From Martinezella rhizogenes (lineage in GTDB: Bacteria > Pseudomonadota > Alphaproteobacteria > Rhizobiales > Rhizobiaceae), in NCBI RefSeq assembly GCF_000799715.1, contig NZ_JUHG01000001.1:186001-250000 (forward strand): DNA of 64,000 bases, written 5' to 3'. Positions 8,399-16,649 of the stretch are shown in pieces. Both the position numbers and the translations under genes were made by a program. Under the pieces are notes generated by a model. The model saw nothing but the letters and a program-made list of their open reading frames with translations, searched no databases and was not told the DNA's origin. Every line of letters starts with the position of its first letter. Position 1 is the stretch's first letter.

Positions 8399-10177
8399 AT
8401 GGCACTGACGACAGATTTCGCCGGGATCGATCCCGGCAGCCGGATCGCCGATCAAAAGCAGGATCATTCTCGCTACCGGATCGTGCCGGCGCGTCATCCC
8501 GCCCGGTTGGCGGGGACCATTTTTGCTGCTGTCGTCATCGCCACCGTGCTTTATTCCACCTTCACCAATCCGCGCTGGGGTTGGGACGTCTTTGCCGAAT
8601 GGTTCTTCGCCGAGCCAGTTCTCGTCGGCCTCGGCAGGACGCTGCTCTTGACGGTGCTGGCCGCCATTTCCGGCTCCATACTCGGTACGGCACTGGCGCT
8701 TGCTCGCGTCTCCAAGTCGCCGCTGCTGTCGGGCCTCTCCTGGGGCTACATCTGGCTGTTGCGCTCGATCCCAATGATCGTATTGCTGTTGGTGCTGAAC
8801 AATCTCGGTTATCTCTATGAGACTATCAAGATCGGCATCCCCTTCACCGATGTGGTCTTTCTCGACTATCCGACGGTGCAGTTGCTGACACCTTTCGCCG
8901 CCGCCTTCCTGGGGCTGACGCTCAATCAGTCGGCCTTCTTCGCCGAGATCGTGCGCGGCGGCATTCTCTCCGTGGATCAAGGGCAATTGGAGGCGGCCTC
9001 CGCGCTTGGCTTGTCGCGCCGCCGCCAGGCTTTCCGTATCGTCTTGCCGCAGGCCATGCGCTCGATCCTGCCGACCGGCTTCAACGAGATCATCGGATTG
9101 GCGAAGAGCACGTCAATGGTCTACGTGCTCGCCCTGCCGGAACTCTTCTACACCGTCCAGGTCATCTATCGCCGCAACCTCGAAGTCATCCCGCTGCTGA
9201 TGGTCGCGACCGTCTGGTATCTGATCATCATGACGGTACTGTCGATCGCGCAATACTATATCGAACGCTATTTCTCCAAAGGCGCATTGCGCAATCCGAC
9301 GCCGCTCCCGTTCCAGGCCTTCTTCACCAGCTTCCGGCGCCCGCTGCCCGCGCTTGAGGCAACGACCGATATCGCGCGCAAAACCGGCTTCAGCGATGTC
9401 GCAAGCCTCAGAGCGTCCGGCGGTGCCGTTCGAATTCACGGCATTTCTAAGAGCTTCGGCGCGCTGAAGGTGCTCGATAATGTCGAGCTAAACCTGCCGC
9501 CCGGCAGCGTCACCGCCATCCTCGGCCCCTCCGGCTCCGGCAAGTCGACGCTGTTGCGCGCTATCAACCATCTGGAGCGAGTCGACAGTGGGTTCATCTC
9601 CATCGACGGCAGCTTTATCGGCTATAGCCAAAAGGGCGACACGCTCTATGAGCTGAAGGAGAAGGACATTCTCAAAAGCCGCGCCGATATCGGCATGGTC
9701 TTCCAGAGCTTCAATCTCTTTCCCCATCTGACCGTGCTCGAAAACCTTATCGAGGCACCGATCCAGGTCCGTGGCGTCAGCCGCGAGGAAGCCGTGCAAC
9801 TGGCGCAGGAACTGCTCGCCCGCGTCGGCCTCAGCGACAAGATCAACGCCTATCCGCGCCAATTGTCCGGCGGCCAGCAGCAGCGCGTCGCCATCGCCCG
9901 CGCATTGGCGCTCCGCCCCAAGGTGCTGCTCTTCGACGAGCCGACCTCGGCGCTCGATCCGGAACTGGTCGGCGAAGTGCTCGACGTCATCAAGGAGCTG
10001 GCCCGCACCGGCACGACGCTCGTCATCGTCACTCACGAGGTCGGCTTTGCCCGTGAGGTCGCCGACACGGTGGTCTTCATCGAAGGCGGCCACATTCTCG
10101 AGGTCGGCCCACCATCCAGAATCTTCAATGACGCCGAACATCCGCGCACCCGCGAGTTCCTGGCAAAAGTTCTCTAG
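8399..10177 (+). CDS. Fused polar-amino-acid ABC permease and ATP-binding protein
   Basis: 592 residues holding two proteins in one. Residues about 45-300 are a HisM/TcyL-type permease with the EAA loop [20 protein letters not shown]. Residues about 340-592 are a GlnQ/TcyN-type ATPase with Walker [10 protein letters not shown] (about 376), signature [15 protein letters not shown] (about 489) and Walker [14 protein letters not shown] (about 510). As the only permease of the operon it must dimerise. It should take up an amino acid or S-substituted cysteine delivered by the two downstream binding proteins. The fusion is uncommon but known in this family. Confidence 0.88.
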   Translation: MALTTDFAGIDPGSRIADQKQDHSRYRIVPARHPARLAGTIFAAVVIATVLYSTFTNPRWGWDVFAEWFFAEPVLVGLGRTLLLTVLAAISGSILGTALALARVSKSPLLSGLSWGYIWLLRSIPMIVLLLVLNNLGYLYETIKIGIPFTDVVFLDYPTVQLLTPFAAAFLGLTLNQSAFFAEIVRGGILSVDQGQLEAASALGLSRRRQAFRIVLPQAMRSILPTGFNEIIGLAKSTSMVYVLALPELFYTVQVIYRRNLEVIPLLMVATVWYLIIMTVLSIAQYYIERYFSKGALRNPTPLPFQAFFTSFRRPLPALEATTDIARKTGFSDVASLRASGGAVRIHGISKSFGALKVLDNVELNLPPGSVTAILGPSGSGKSTLLRAINHLERVDSGFISIDGSFIGYSQKGDTLYELKEKDILKSRADIGMVFQSFNLFPHLTVLENLIEAPIQVRGVSREEAVQLAQELLARVGLSDKINAYPRQLSGGQQQRVAIARALALRPKVLLFDEPTSALDPELVGEVLDVIKELARTGTTLVIVTHEVGFAREVADTVVFIEGGHILEVGPPSRIFNDAEHPRTREFLAKVL

Positions 10178-10253
10178 CGAAAACCGGCCCCACTTCGCGA
10201 AAGGAAGAAAGCATGCGCAACCACAACCCTGGAATGAAAAGAAGGTAAGCTAC

Positions 10254-11198
10254 ATGACTGTCTTCAAGAAAACGACATCCCTGGTGGCCGGCGTGATTGC
10301 CGTGGCCGTTCTTGGGCTCGGCTCCGCCTATGCGGCGGAAAAGTTCAATCTCAGCCCTGATACATCGAATCGGATCCGTACCGAAAAAGACGAGACCGCG
10401 ATCAAGGCGATCGCGCCGGGCTTCAAGTTCGTCAGTCCCGGCAAGTTCACCGTGGCTATCAGCCCGTGGGATCCGCCGGTCGCGACCTATGCCACGGACG
10501 CCAAGACCGTGGTCGGCACCGATCCTGAAATTGCGCAGTTGGTCGCGGATTCGCTCGGACTGCAGCTGGACCTTGTCCCGGTTGCCTGGGAGGATTGGCC
10601 GCTCGGCGTCTCCTCCGGCAAATATGATGCCGTGATCAGCAATGTGACCGTCACCGAGGAGCGCAAGCTGAAGTTCGATTTCTCCACATACCGCAAGGAT
10701 GTTCTCGGCTTCTACGTCAAGGCCGACAGCAAGATCACCGCGATCAAGGAGCCGAAGGACGTCGCCGGCCTGAAGGTCATCACCGGCGCCGGCACCAACC
10801 AGGAGAAGATCATCCTGGAGTGGGATCGGCAGAATGTCGCCGCTGGTCTGAAGCCGGTTGAGGTACAGTATTACGACGATCGCGCCGCCGCCAACCTGGC
10901 GATCCAGTCCGGCCGTGCTGATGTCGAATTCAACCCGAATGCCACGCTTGCCTACAGCGCTTCCATCAAGGGCAGCACCAAGCTGGTCGGCACGGTCAGC
11001 GGCGGCTGGCCGCTGACGGCCGAGATCGCGGTGACGACGCGCAAGGGAGCCGGTCTTGCCGATGCGGTCACCATCGCGCTCAACGACCTGATCAAGGACG
11101 GCAAATACGGCGAGGTGCTGAAGCACTGGAGCCTTACCTCTGAGGCCATCGACAAGTCTCAGACCAACCCGCCCGGTCTGCCAAAGAGCGGTTCCTGA
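10254..11198 (+). CDS. Polar-amino-acid ABC substrate-binding protein, copy 1
   Basis: 314 residues from ATG 10254, preceded by GAAGG. A clear secretion signal (VAGVIAVAVLGLGSAYA, cleaved before AEKF) directs it to the periplasm. Family-3 binding-protein marks include VGTDPEIAQLVADSLGL, GKYDAVISNVTVTEERK and FDFSTYRKDVLGFYVK. It is closely related along its whole length to the next gene, indicating tandem duplication. Both presumably feed the upstream fused permease-ATPase. The ligand is inferred to be a cysteine- or sulfur-bearing amino acid from the operon's monooxygenases. Confidence 0.86.
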   Translation: MTVFKKTTSLVAGVIAVAVLGLGSAYAAEKFNLSPDTSNRIRTEKDETAIKAIAPGFKFVSPGKFTVAISPWDPPVATYATDAKTVVGTDPEIAQLVADSLGLQLDLVPVAWEDWPLGVSSGKYDAVISNVTVTEERKLKFDFSTYRKDVLGFYVKADSKITAIKEPKDVAGLKVITGAGTNQEKIILEWDRQNVAAGLKPVEVQYYDDRAAANLAIQSGRADVEFNPNATLAYSASIKGSTKLVGTVSGGWPLTAEIAVTTRKGAGLADAVTIALNDLIKDGKYGEVLKHWSLTSEAIDKSQTNPPGLPKSGS

Positions 11199-11219
11199 TC
11201 GGTTCTGACACAACTAGCG

Positions 11220-11246
11220 GCCGGCTCCGCGAAAGTGTGAGCCGGC
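11220..11246 (+). repeat. Stem-loop between the two tandem binding-protein genes
   Basis: GCCGGCTC (11220-11227) pairs perfectly with GAGCCGGC (11239-11246) around an 11-base loop. No T-run follows, so it is more likely an mRNA-stabilising or partial attenuation hairpin than a full terminator. Confidence 0.5.
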
Positions 11247-11276
11247 TATTCATGAAGACGGGATATGGAGACTTTC

Positions 11277-12218
11277 ATGACAGGCATACCGGCCATCCGG
11301 GCATGTTCATTCGTTCTGATGATGACGGCGCTGACATCTGTCGGCGTGGCCCATGCCAATGATCTGAGTTTCGACCTGAGCCCGGAGCAGCCGGGCCGCA
11401 TTCGTGTCGAGCAAGATGCGAAGGCCATCGCCGCCATTCCCAAGGGCTTCAAGTTCGTGACGCCAGGCACCCTTACGGTCGCCGTCGCGCCTGGCGGTCC
11501 GCCGCTCGCCACCTATGCGACGGATGCCAGGACCGTGGTCGGCGCCGATCCGGATATCGCCACCGCCATCGCTGGCAGCCTCGGGCTGAAGCTCGAGCTC
11601 GTGCCGGTCGCCTGGATCGATTGGCCGTTGGGCCTCACCTCGGGCAAATATGATGCCGTTATCTCCAATGTCGGCGTCACCGAACAGCGCAAGGAGAAGT
11701 TCGATTTCTCCACCTACCGTCAGGGCCTGCACGGCATCTATGTCAAGTCGGACAGCAAGATCGGGCCGATTAAGGAGCCAAAGGATGCGGCGGGTCTTCG
11801 CTTCATCGTCGGTGCCGGCACCAATCAGGAGCGCATCCTGCTCGAATGGAGCAAGGAGAATGTCGCCGCCGGGCTGAAGCCGCTGGAGCTGCAATATTAC
11901 GACGATGATGCCGCGAGCCTGCTGGCGCTGGCGTCGGGCCGCGCTGACGTGATCGTCCAGCCGCATGCGCAGCTCGTCTACATCGCTGCCCGCGACAAGA
12001 ACATCAGGAGCGTCGGCACGCTGAGCGCCGGCTGGCCGGATCGCTCGGATGTAGCCGTCACCACACGCAAGGGAAGCGGTCTCGCCGATGCCCTGACAGT
12101 CGCCACCAACGATCTCATCGCCACCGGCACCTACGGCAAGATCCTCGACCACTGGCATCTGGCGGAGGAAGCCTTGCCGAAGTCGGAAACCAATCCGCCC
12201 GGCTTGCCGAAATACTGA
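11277..12218 (+). CDS. Polar-amino-acid ABC substrate-binding protein, copy 2
   Basis: 313 residues if started at ATG 11277, which has GGAG six bases upstream; ATG 11265 adds METF with a poorer site. It carries a signal peptide ending near AHAND and is a paralogue of the preceding protein, sharing ATYATDA.TVVG.DP.IA, LVPVAW.DWPLG, GKYDAVISN, EPKD.AGL, GAGTNQE, NVAAGLKP, QYYDD and NPPGLPK. It differs at the predicted ligand edge (APGGPPLATY instead of SPWDPPVATY) and at VIVQPHAQLVY instead of VEFNPNATLAY, consistent with a different ligand preference. Confidence 0.85.
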   Translation: MTGIPAIRACSFVLMMTALTSVGVAHANDLSFDLSPEQPGRIRVEQDAKAIAAIPKGFKFVTPGTLTVAVAPGGPPLATYATDARTVVGADPDIATAIAGSLGLKLELVPVAWIDWPLGLTSGKYDAVISNVGVTEQRKEKFDFSTYRQGLHGIYVKSDSKIGPIKEPKDAAGLRFIVGAGTNQERILLEWSKENVAAGLKPLELQYYDDDAASLLALASGRADVIVQPHAQLVYIAARDKNIRSVGTLSAGWPDRSDVAVTTRKGSGLADALTVATNDLIATGTYGKILDHWHLAEEALPKSETNPPGLPKY

Positions 12219-12248
12219 TCGCCAGAAGGCGTAAATGGGAGTGATGAC

Positions 12249-13304
12249 ATGAGCGGCCGCAAGATCTCGATTAACCATATCGGTTTCCTGACCCCCGGCA
12301 ATTATCCCGACGATGATCCGCTGGCGGGATTGGAGCAGACGCTGCAACAGCTGCGGTATGGTGAGGAACTAGGCTTCGACAGCGCCTGGGTCCGGCAGCG
12401 GCATCTGGAGCCCGGTATTTCGTCGGGCAGCGCCTTCCTGGCGGCGGCAACTCAGCGCACCAGCCGCATCCAGCTGGGAACGGCGGTCATTCCTATCGGC
12501 TATGAAAGCCCTTATAGACTGGCCGAGGACCTCGCCACTGTCGATGTCCTGTCGCGTGGACGGCTGAATATTGGGGTCAGCGCCGGCCGGCCGCTGCATG
12601 CCGACCTCATCGCACCACTGGTTTTCGACGGTGATTGGGAGAGCAACGATTTCTCCCATGATCGCGTCTTGCGTTTTGCCGACAATCTGCGCGGCACTCC
12701 TCTCGGTGACGACCAGACCTTCATCAAGACGCCCTTCGGCCCGATCCGCCCGCGCCTACAACCCTATGCCAAGGGGCTAATCGACAGGATCTGGTATGGC
12801 GGTGGATCGCAGCGCTCGGCCGAATGGGCCGGCCGCAATGGCTTCAACCTGCTGACCGGCAATGTGATAACGGGCGAGGGAACCGATGACTTCCTCGTTG
12901 CCCAATCGCGGCTGATCGAGACCTATCGTGCAGCCGCCGGAACCCGGGGCCGTGTCGCGCTGGGGCGCGTCATCGTGCCGTTCGACAGTGCCGATGCCGC
13001 CACGCGTCGCCGATATCAGGACTATGCCGCCGGCCGCAATGAGCGGACGCTGACGCCACAAGGCGAGCGGAGGACCCTGTTTGCCCGTGACATCATTGGT
13101 ACCTCGGAGGAGATTTTGGAGCAGCTTTTCGCCGATCCGATCCTGCCCAAGGTCAGCGAGTTGCGGCTGGAGCTGCCTTATGAGTTCGAGCACGAGCAAT
13201 ACCGCCAGATCCTCCATGACTTCGTCACGCGGATTGCGCCGAAACTGGGCTGGTCAGGCGCGGGTTGGGCTGCATCTGGCAAAGACGAAAAACGCTACGC
13301 CTGA
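12249..13304 (+). CDS. LLM-class flavin-dependent oxidoreductase
   Basis: 351 residues of the luciferase-like superfamily: N-terminal INHIGFLTPGNY, FDSAWVRQRHLEPG in place of the usual WVAEHH, IQLGTAVIPIGYESPYRLAEDLATVDVLSRGRLNIGVSAG, and IWYGGGSQRSAEWAGRNGFNLL. It begins 30 bases after the second binding-protein gene with a GGGAG site, so it is the last gene of the organosulfur operon. It is not obviously orthologous to the first LLM gene. An FMNH2-dependent oxidation is expected; the substrate is unknown. It converges with the YheO-type regulator gene 36 bases away. Confidence 0.82.
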   Translation: MSGRKISINHIGFLTPGNYPDDDPLAGLEQTLQQLRYGEELGFDSAWVRQRHLEPGISSGSAFLAAATQRTSRIQLGTAVIPIGYESPYRLAEDLATVDVLSRGRLNIGVSAGRPLHADLIAPLVFDGDWESNDFSHDRVLRFADNLRGTPLGDDQTFIKTPFGPIRPRLQPYAKGLIDRIWYGGGSQRSAEWAGRNGFNLLTGNVITGEGTDDFLVAQSRLIETYRAAAGTRGRVALGRVIVPFDSADAATRRRYQDYAAGRNERTLTPQGERRTLFARDIIGTSEEILEQLFADPILPKVSELRLELPYEFEHEQYRQILHDFVTRIAPKLGWSGAGWAASGKDEKRYA

Positions 13305-13340
13305 GCAAGACGCTCCCCCGAGGTTCTCGTTCCGGCATGT

Positions 13341-14024
13341 TCACGACGGGCCAGGGTCGAGTCGCCCTGCCTCAGTTTTCTTCTGCCTGGCCTCTCGCAG
13401 ATGCTTGTAGACGGTCGCTCGCGAGATTCCGAGCAACCGCGCCAGATAAGGCACGAGATTGCGGATGGCGAAATAACCCTCCTGTTCCAGCGCTTCCACC
13501 AGACCGACGTGATCTTCCTTCGCAAGCGCCGATGCCGCTAGCCCGCGCTCGGCGAGGAAGCCGGCGATCGCGGCGTTGACCGTCTCCTGCCAATCCGATT
13601 GAAAAAGCGCTGCCGGCTGTGCGCCATTCCCTTGAAAAGCCGTCAGCAGGCTGAGCGCCTCGCGCGCTGATTCCATCGGATCGATATCGAAATTGATGCA
13701 GAGCAACCCGATGGGGAACCCGTCCTGCCCACGCAGGACCGAGGTGACGGATTTGAGCCGCCGCCCGTCGAAATTGGTTTTCCGATAGGGGCCGATCACA
13801 TCGTCGTCGAGCGAGCCTATGTCCTTGAGGTCGGTCAGTGACGAACCGCCGATCTGCCGCCGCGAAATATTGTTGGCGATATAGGCGATTTTTTCCGTCT
13901 TCAGGTCGTGAATAACGACTTCAGCATGCGGCTTGAGCAGTATTGCGATCGCCTCCGCGACCGGAACGTAACGCGACAGTTCTTCGGTCAGTGCTGGCAC
14001 GGCAATCGCAGCCTTCTTTGACAT
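13341..14024 (-). CDS. YheO-like PAS-domain transcriptional regulator (DauR family)
   Basis: 227 residues. Residues about 17-125 form a YheO-like PAS sensor domain (LLKPHAEVVIHDLKTEKIAY, DGRRLKSVTSVLRG, GLLCINFDID). The C-terminus holds an HTH_22 motif: EEGYF-type entry EQEGYFAIRNLVPYLARLLG followed by ISRATVYKHLREAR. Characterised relatives such as DauR repress amino-acid catabolic genes. It is divergent from a PLP aminotransferase gene, the likely target, with a TTGACA-N3-TGTCAA palindrome between them. The effector ligand is unknown. Confidence 0.87.
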   Translation of the reverse strand: MSKKAAIAVPALTEELSRYVPVAEAIAILLKPHAEVVIHDLKTEKIAYIANNISRRQIGGSSLTDLKDIGSLDDDVIGPYRKTNFDGRRLKSVTSVLRGQDGFPIGLLCINFDIDPMESAREALSLLTAFQGNGAQPAALFQSDWQETVNAAIAGFLAERGLAASALAKEDHVGLVEALEQEGYFAIRNLVPYLARLLGISRATVYKHLREARQKKTEAGRLDPGPS

Positions 14025-14052
14025 GGCCTCGCATTCCTATCCTCGGCGGAAA

Positions 14053-14084
14053 TGACAAATTCTCTGTATTTGACAAAATGTCAA
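14053..14084. promoter_or_regulatory. Candidate operator of the YheO-type regulator
   Basis: A perfect inverted repeat, TTGACA-AAA-TGTCAA, spans 14070-14084 in the divergent gap between the regulator and aminotransferase genes. A further TGACAAA at 14053-14059 repeats the right-hand copy at 14071-14077. The spacing and placement suit autoregulation plus control of the aminotransferase. TTGACA here could also serve as a -35 box, so the palindrome and promoter may overlap. Binding is inferred. Confidence 0.45.
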
Positions 14085-14158
14085 CATACTTTTACCCTGA
14101 CTTTCCCGAATGCAAAACGCGCATGAGCGCGTGATTGTCTATGCTGGAGACACCAATC

Positions 14159-15295
14159 ATGCCGGTACTGCCCGATTTCAAGCTCGAGACCTATTTCTCG
14201 AAATGGGAATTCACGGCGCGCTATCACATGACGGCGTCCGATGTGCAGAGCATGACGATGGCCGAGCTTCTGGCGATGGGCTCGGAAGAGCAGCGGGCGG
14301 CGTTCCAAAACCTATGGCTCGGCTATACCGAAACCTTCGGCGACCCGGCGCTACGGGAAATTATCGCCGGCCTTTATGAAGGGATGCAAAGCGCGGATGT
14401 TCTCTGCTTTGCCGGCGCGGGCGAGGGGATCTACATCGCCATGCATGTGCTGCTCGAAAAGGGCGATCATGCGATCGTCGTGACACCGAACTACCAGTCG
14501 GCCGAGACGGTCCCACTCAGCATCTGCGAGGTCTCCGGGGTGGCGCTCGATCCCGCTGATGGTTGGTCGCTGGACATTGACGCGGTGCGGGCGGCGGTCC
14601 GGCCGAACACCAAGCTGATCTCCATCAATTTCCCCCACAATCCGACCGGCAAGGTCCTCGAAAGAGGCCGCTTCGACGCTCTGGTGGGTCTATGCCGTCA
14701 GCATGGCATCTGGCTCTTCAGCGACGAGGTCTATCGCGGTCTCAGCGTCGACGGCAAACCGCAATTGCCCGCGGTTGCCGATGTCTACGAGCGTGGTCTT
14801 TCGCTCGCGGTAATGTCCAAGGCCTACGGGCTCCCCGGCCTGCGCATCGGCTGGATCGCTTGCCAGGATCGCACCGTTCTTTCGCGGATGGAGCGAATGA
14901 AGCACTATATTTCGATCTGCAACTCCGCTCCGAGCGAAAGCCTGGCAAAGATCGCATTGCTGAATGGCGGGCGGATACTTGAACGCAACAACCGACTGAT
15001 CACCGCCAACCTCGGCAAGCTGAAGGCGCTCTTCAACGAATTCGAGGACCTGTTCGAATGGTACACGCCCGACGGCGGATGTGTCGGCTATCCGCGCTAC
15101 AAGGGCGCTGATGGAGTGGAGAATTTCGCGCGCGATCTCGTGGAGAGCGCCGGCGTGCTGCTGCTGCCGGCCAGTCTTTATCGCTCCGAGCTCAACCCGA
15201 CGCCCGACAATCGGTTCCGCATCGGCTTCGGCCGCGCCAATATCGAAGAAGGGATCGCTGCGATGCGGTCCTATCTGCTGAGGAACCATCGCTAA
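14159..15295 (+). CDS. PLP-dependent class I/II aminotransferase
   Basis: 378 residues from ATG 14159, with GGAGA eight bases upstream; ATG 14141 would add six residues. Fold-type I marks: NFPHNPTGKVLER (PLP-binding Asn/Pro region), LFSDEVYRGL (Asp for the pyridine nitrogen), and AVMSKAYGLPGLRIGWI with the Schiff-base lysine in SKAYG. A C-terminal RIGFGR supplies the carboxylate-binding arginine. The specific amino acid is unknown; related proteins include cystathionine-beta-lyase-like and capreomycidine-synthase-like enzymes. The divergent YheO regulator suggests induction by an amino acid. Confidence 0.86.
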   Translation: MPVLPDFKLETYFSKWEFTARYHMTASDVQSMTMAELLAMGSEEQRAAFQNLWLGYTETFGDPALREIIAGLYEGMQSADVLCFAGAGEGIYIAMHVLLEKGDHAIVVTPNYQSAETVPLSICEVSGVALDPADGWSLDIDAVRAAVRPNTKLISINFPHNPTGKVLERGRFDALVGLCRQHGIWLFSDEVYRGLSVDGKPQLPAVADVYERGLSLAVMSKAYGLPGLRIGWIACQDRTVLSRMERMKHYISICNSAPSESLAKIALLNGGRILERNNRLITANLGKLKALFNEFEDLFEWYTPDGGCVGYPRYKGADGVENFARDLVESAGVLLLPASLYRSELNPTPDNRFRIGFGRANIEEGIAAMRSYLLRNHR

Positions 15296-15550
15296 GACAT
15301 CCCCGGAACGCAATTCGAGCGAAGTCAGATCATGGCATTTTCGAAGCCAAGGCCATTCAAAAGCCACAAAGCTGCCGAGGCTGGCAATGGTACAGACAAG
15401 TTTAAATTTCGTCTTCGCCACCCGTTGGGCAGCACGTCTGTGACAGCAGTTTCTCCATATTGAGGGGCTGTGCTTCCCGACACGGGTTTCCCCCAGGACC
15501 TGAATGAGAAGGTTCGCCGCGACCAAAGCAGAATTGCGAGGTTCAATGCG

Positions 15551-16615
15551 ATGCACTCCATCCCAGACTGTGCTTCCGTTTCCATCATCATCTCGAACTA
15601 CAATTACGCACGCTTCCTCCGCCGCGCTGTCGGCAGCGCACTGGAGCAGGATTACGACAATGTGGAAGTTATCGTCGTCGACGATGCGTCCACCGATGAC
15701 TCAGCCGATGTCATTACCTCCTACGGATCACGCATCAAGGCGCGCCTGAAAGAGGCCAATGGCGGGCACGGCGCGGCGTTCAATACCGGTTTTGCCGCAA
15801 GCAGCGGTGAGATCGTCCTTTTTCTCGATGCCGACGACTATCTATACCCGAATGCGGTGTCCGAAATCGTCGATGCCTGGGAGGACGACACGGTCCAGGC
15901 GCAATTCCGATTGCACCTCGTCGATGAGGATCAGCAGGTAAAGGATGTCTTTCCGCCCCCTGAGCTACCGTTCGATTCCGGCGACGTCACTTCGAAACTG
16001 CTGCATAGTGGGCGCTATCAGACCACTGTTACCAGCGGCCTGGCCTTCAGGCGCGCGGTTCTGGAAACGGTGATGCCGGTTCCGGAAACGGATTTCCGGC
16101 AGGGTGCCGATGGCTATCTAGTCACCGTTGCGCCTCTCCACGGAAAGGTAACGTCGATCGAGACCTGTCTCGGCGCCTACCGCATTCATGGCGCCAATCA
16201 TTCCGTCTTCGCCGAGAAGCTCGGTCAGCGCGCGCGCTGGCGCATGGAGCATGATTTTCACCGAATGGATGCCCTGTCGGATCGGGCCGCTGAAGTCGGC
16301 CTGACCGTACCACAGGATGTCAATCTTCATGACCCTGTCCATCTGGAAGAGCGCCTGGCATCGCTCTGCATAGACAGTTCAAGGCATCCCATGGTCAGCG
16401 ATTCCAGATTTACCCTAGGAACCGCCGGTGCCGTGGCCAGTCTGGAAATGAATGCATCGCTCAGACGCCGCGCAATGCTGGCGGCATGGTTCCTGTCCGT
16501 CGGCGTCCTTCCCCGGCGCATGGCGAAGGCGATCCTGTCGTGGAAGCTCGTCGCCTCATCAAGGCCCGCCTTCCTGCTGCGCATTTCGAAAACCATCCGC
16601 CATGCGGTTGGGTAG
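15551..16615 (+). CDS. Family 2 glycosyltransferase
   Basis: 354 residues from ATG 15551, which has GAGG nine bases upstream; the open frame continues 27 codons further 5'. The GT-A fold is clear: VSIIISNYNYARFLRRAVGS, VEVIVVDDASTDDS, GHGAAFNTGFAASSGEIVLF and the metal-binding LDADD. It should transfer a sugar from a nucleotide donor, perhaps for a surface polysaccharide. It stands alone between unrelated metabolic genes, with no polysaccharide cluster nearby. The C-terminus is basic and partly hydrophobic (MLAAWFLSVGVLP), which may attach it to the membrane. Confidence 0.85.
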   Translation: MHSIPDCASVSIIISNYNYARFLRRAVGSALEQDYDNVEVIVVDDASTDDSADVITSYGSRIKARLKEANGGHGAAFNTGFAASSGEIVLFLDADDYLYPNAVSEIVDAWEDDTVQAQFRLHLVDEDQQVKDVFPPPELPFDSGDVTSKLLHSGRYQTTVTSGLAFRRAVLETVMPVPETDFRQGADGYLVTVAPLHGKVTSIETCLGAYRIHGANHSVFAEKLGQRARWRMEHDFHRMDALSDRAAEVGLTVPQDVNLHDPVHLEERLASLCIDSSRHPMVSDSRFTLGTAGAVASLEMNASLRRRAMLAAWFLSVGVLPRRMAKAILSWKLVASSRPAFLLRISKTIRHAVG

Positions 16616-16619
16616 ACCA

Positions 16620-16649
16620 GAGATAGCGGTGCGCTTGCGCCGCTATCTC
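16620..16649. terminator. Stem-loop between convergent genes
   Basis: GAGATAGCGG (16620-16629) and CCGCTATCTC (16640-16649) form a perfect 10-bp stem with a 10-base loop between the glycosyltransferase and the minus-strand monooxygenase, overlapping the latter's last codons. It could end transcription from both sides. No strong T-run follows on either strand. Confidence 0.5.
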
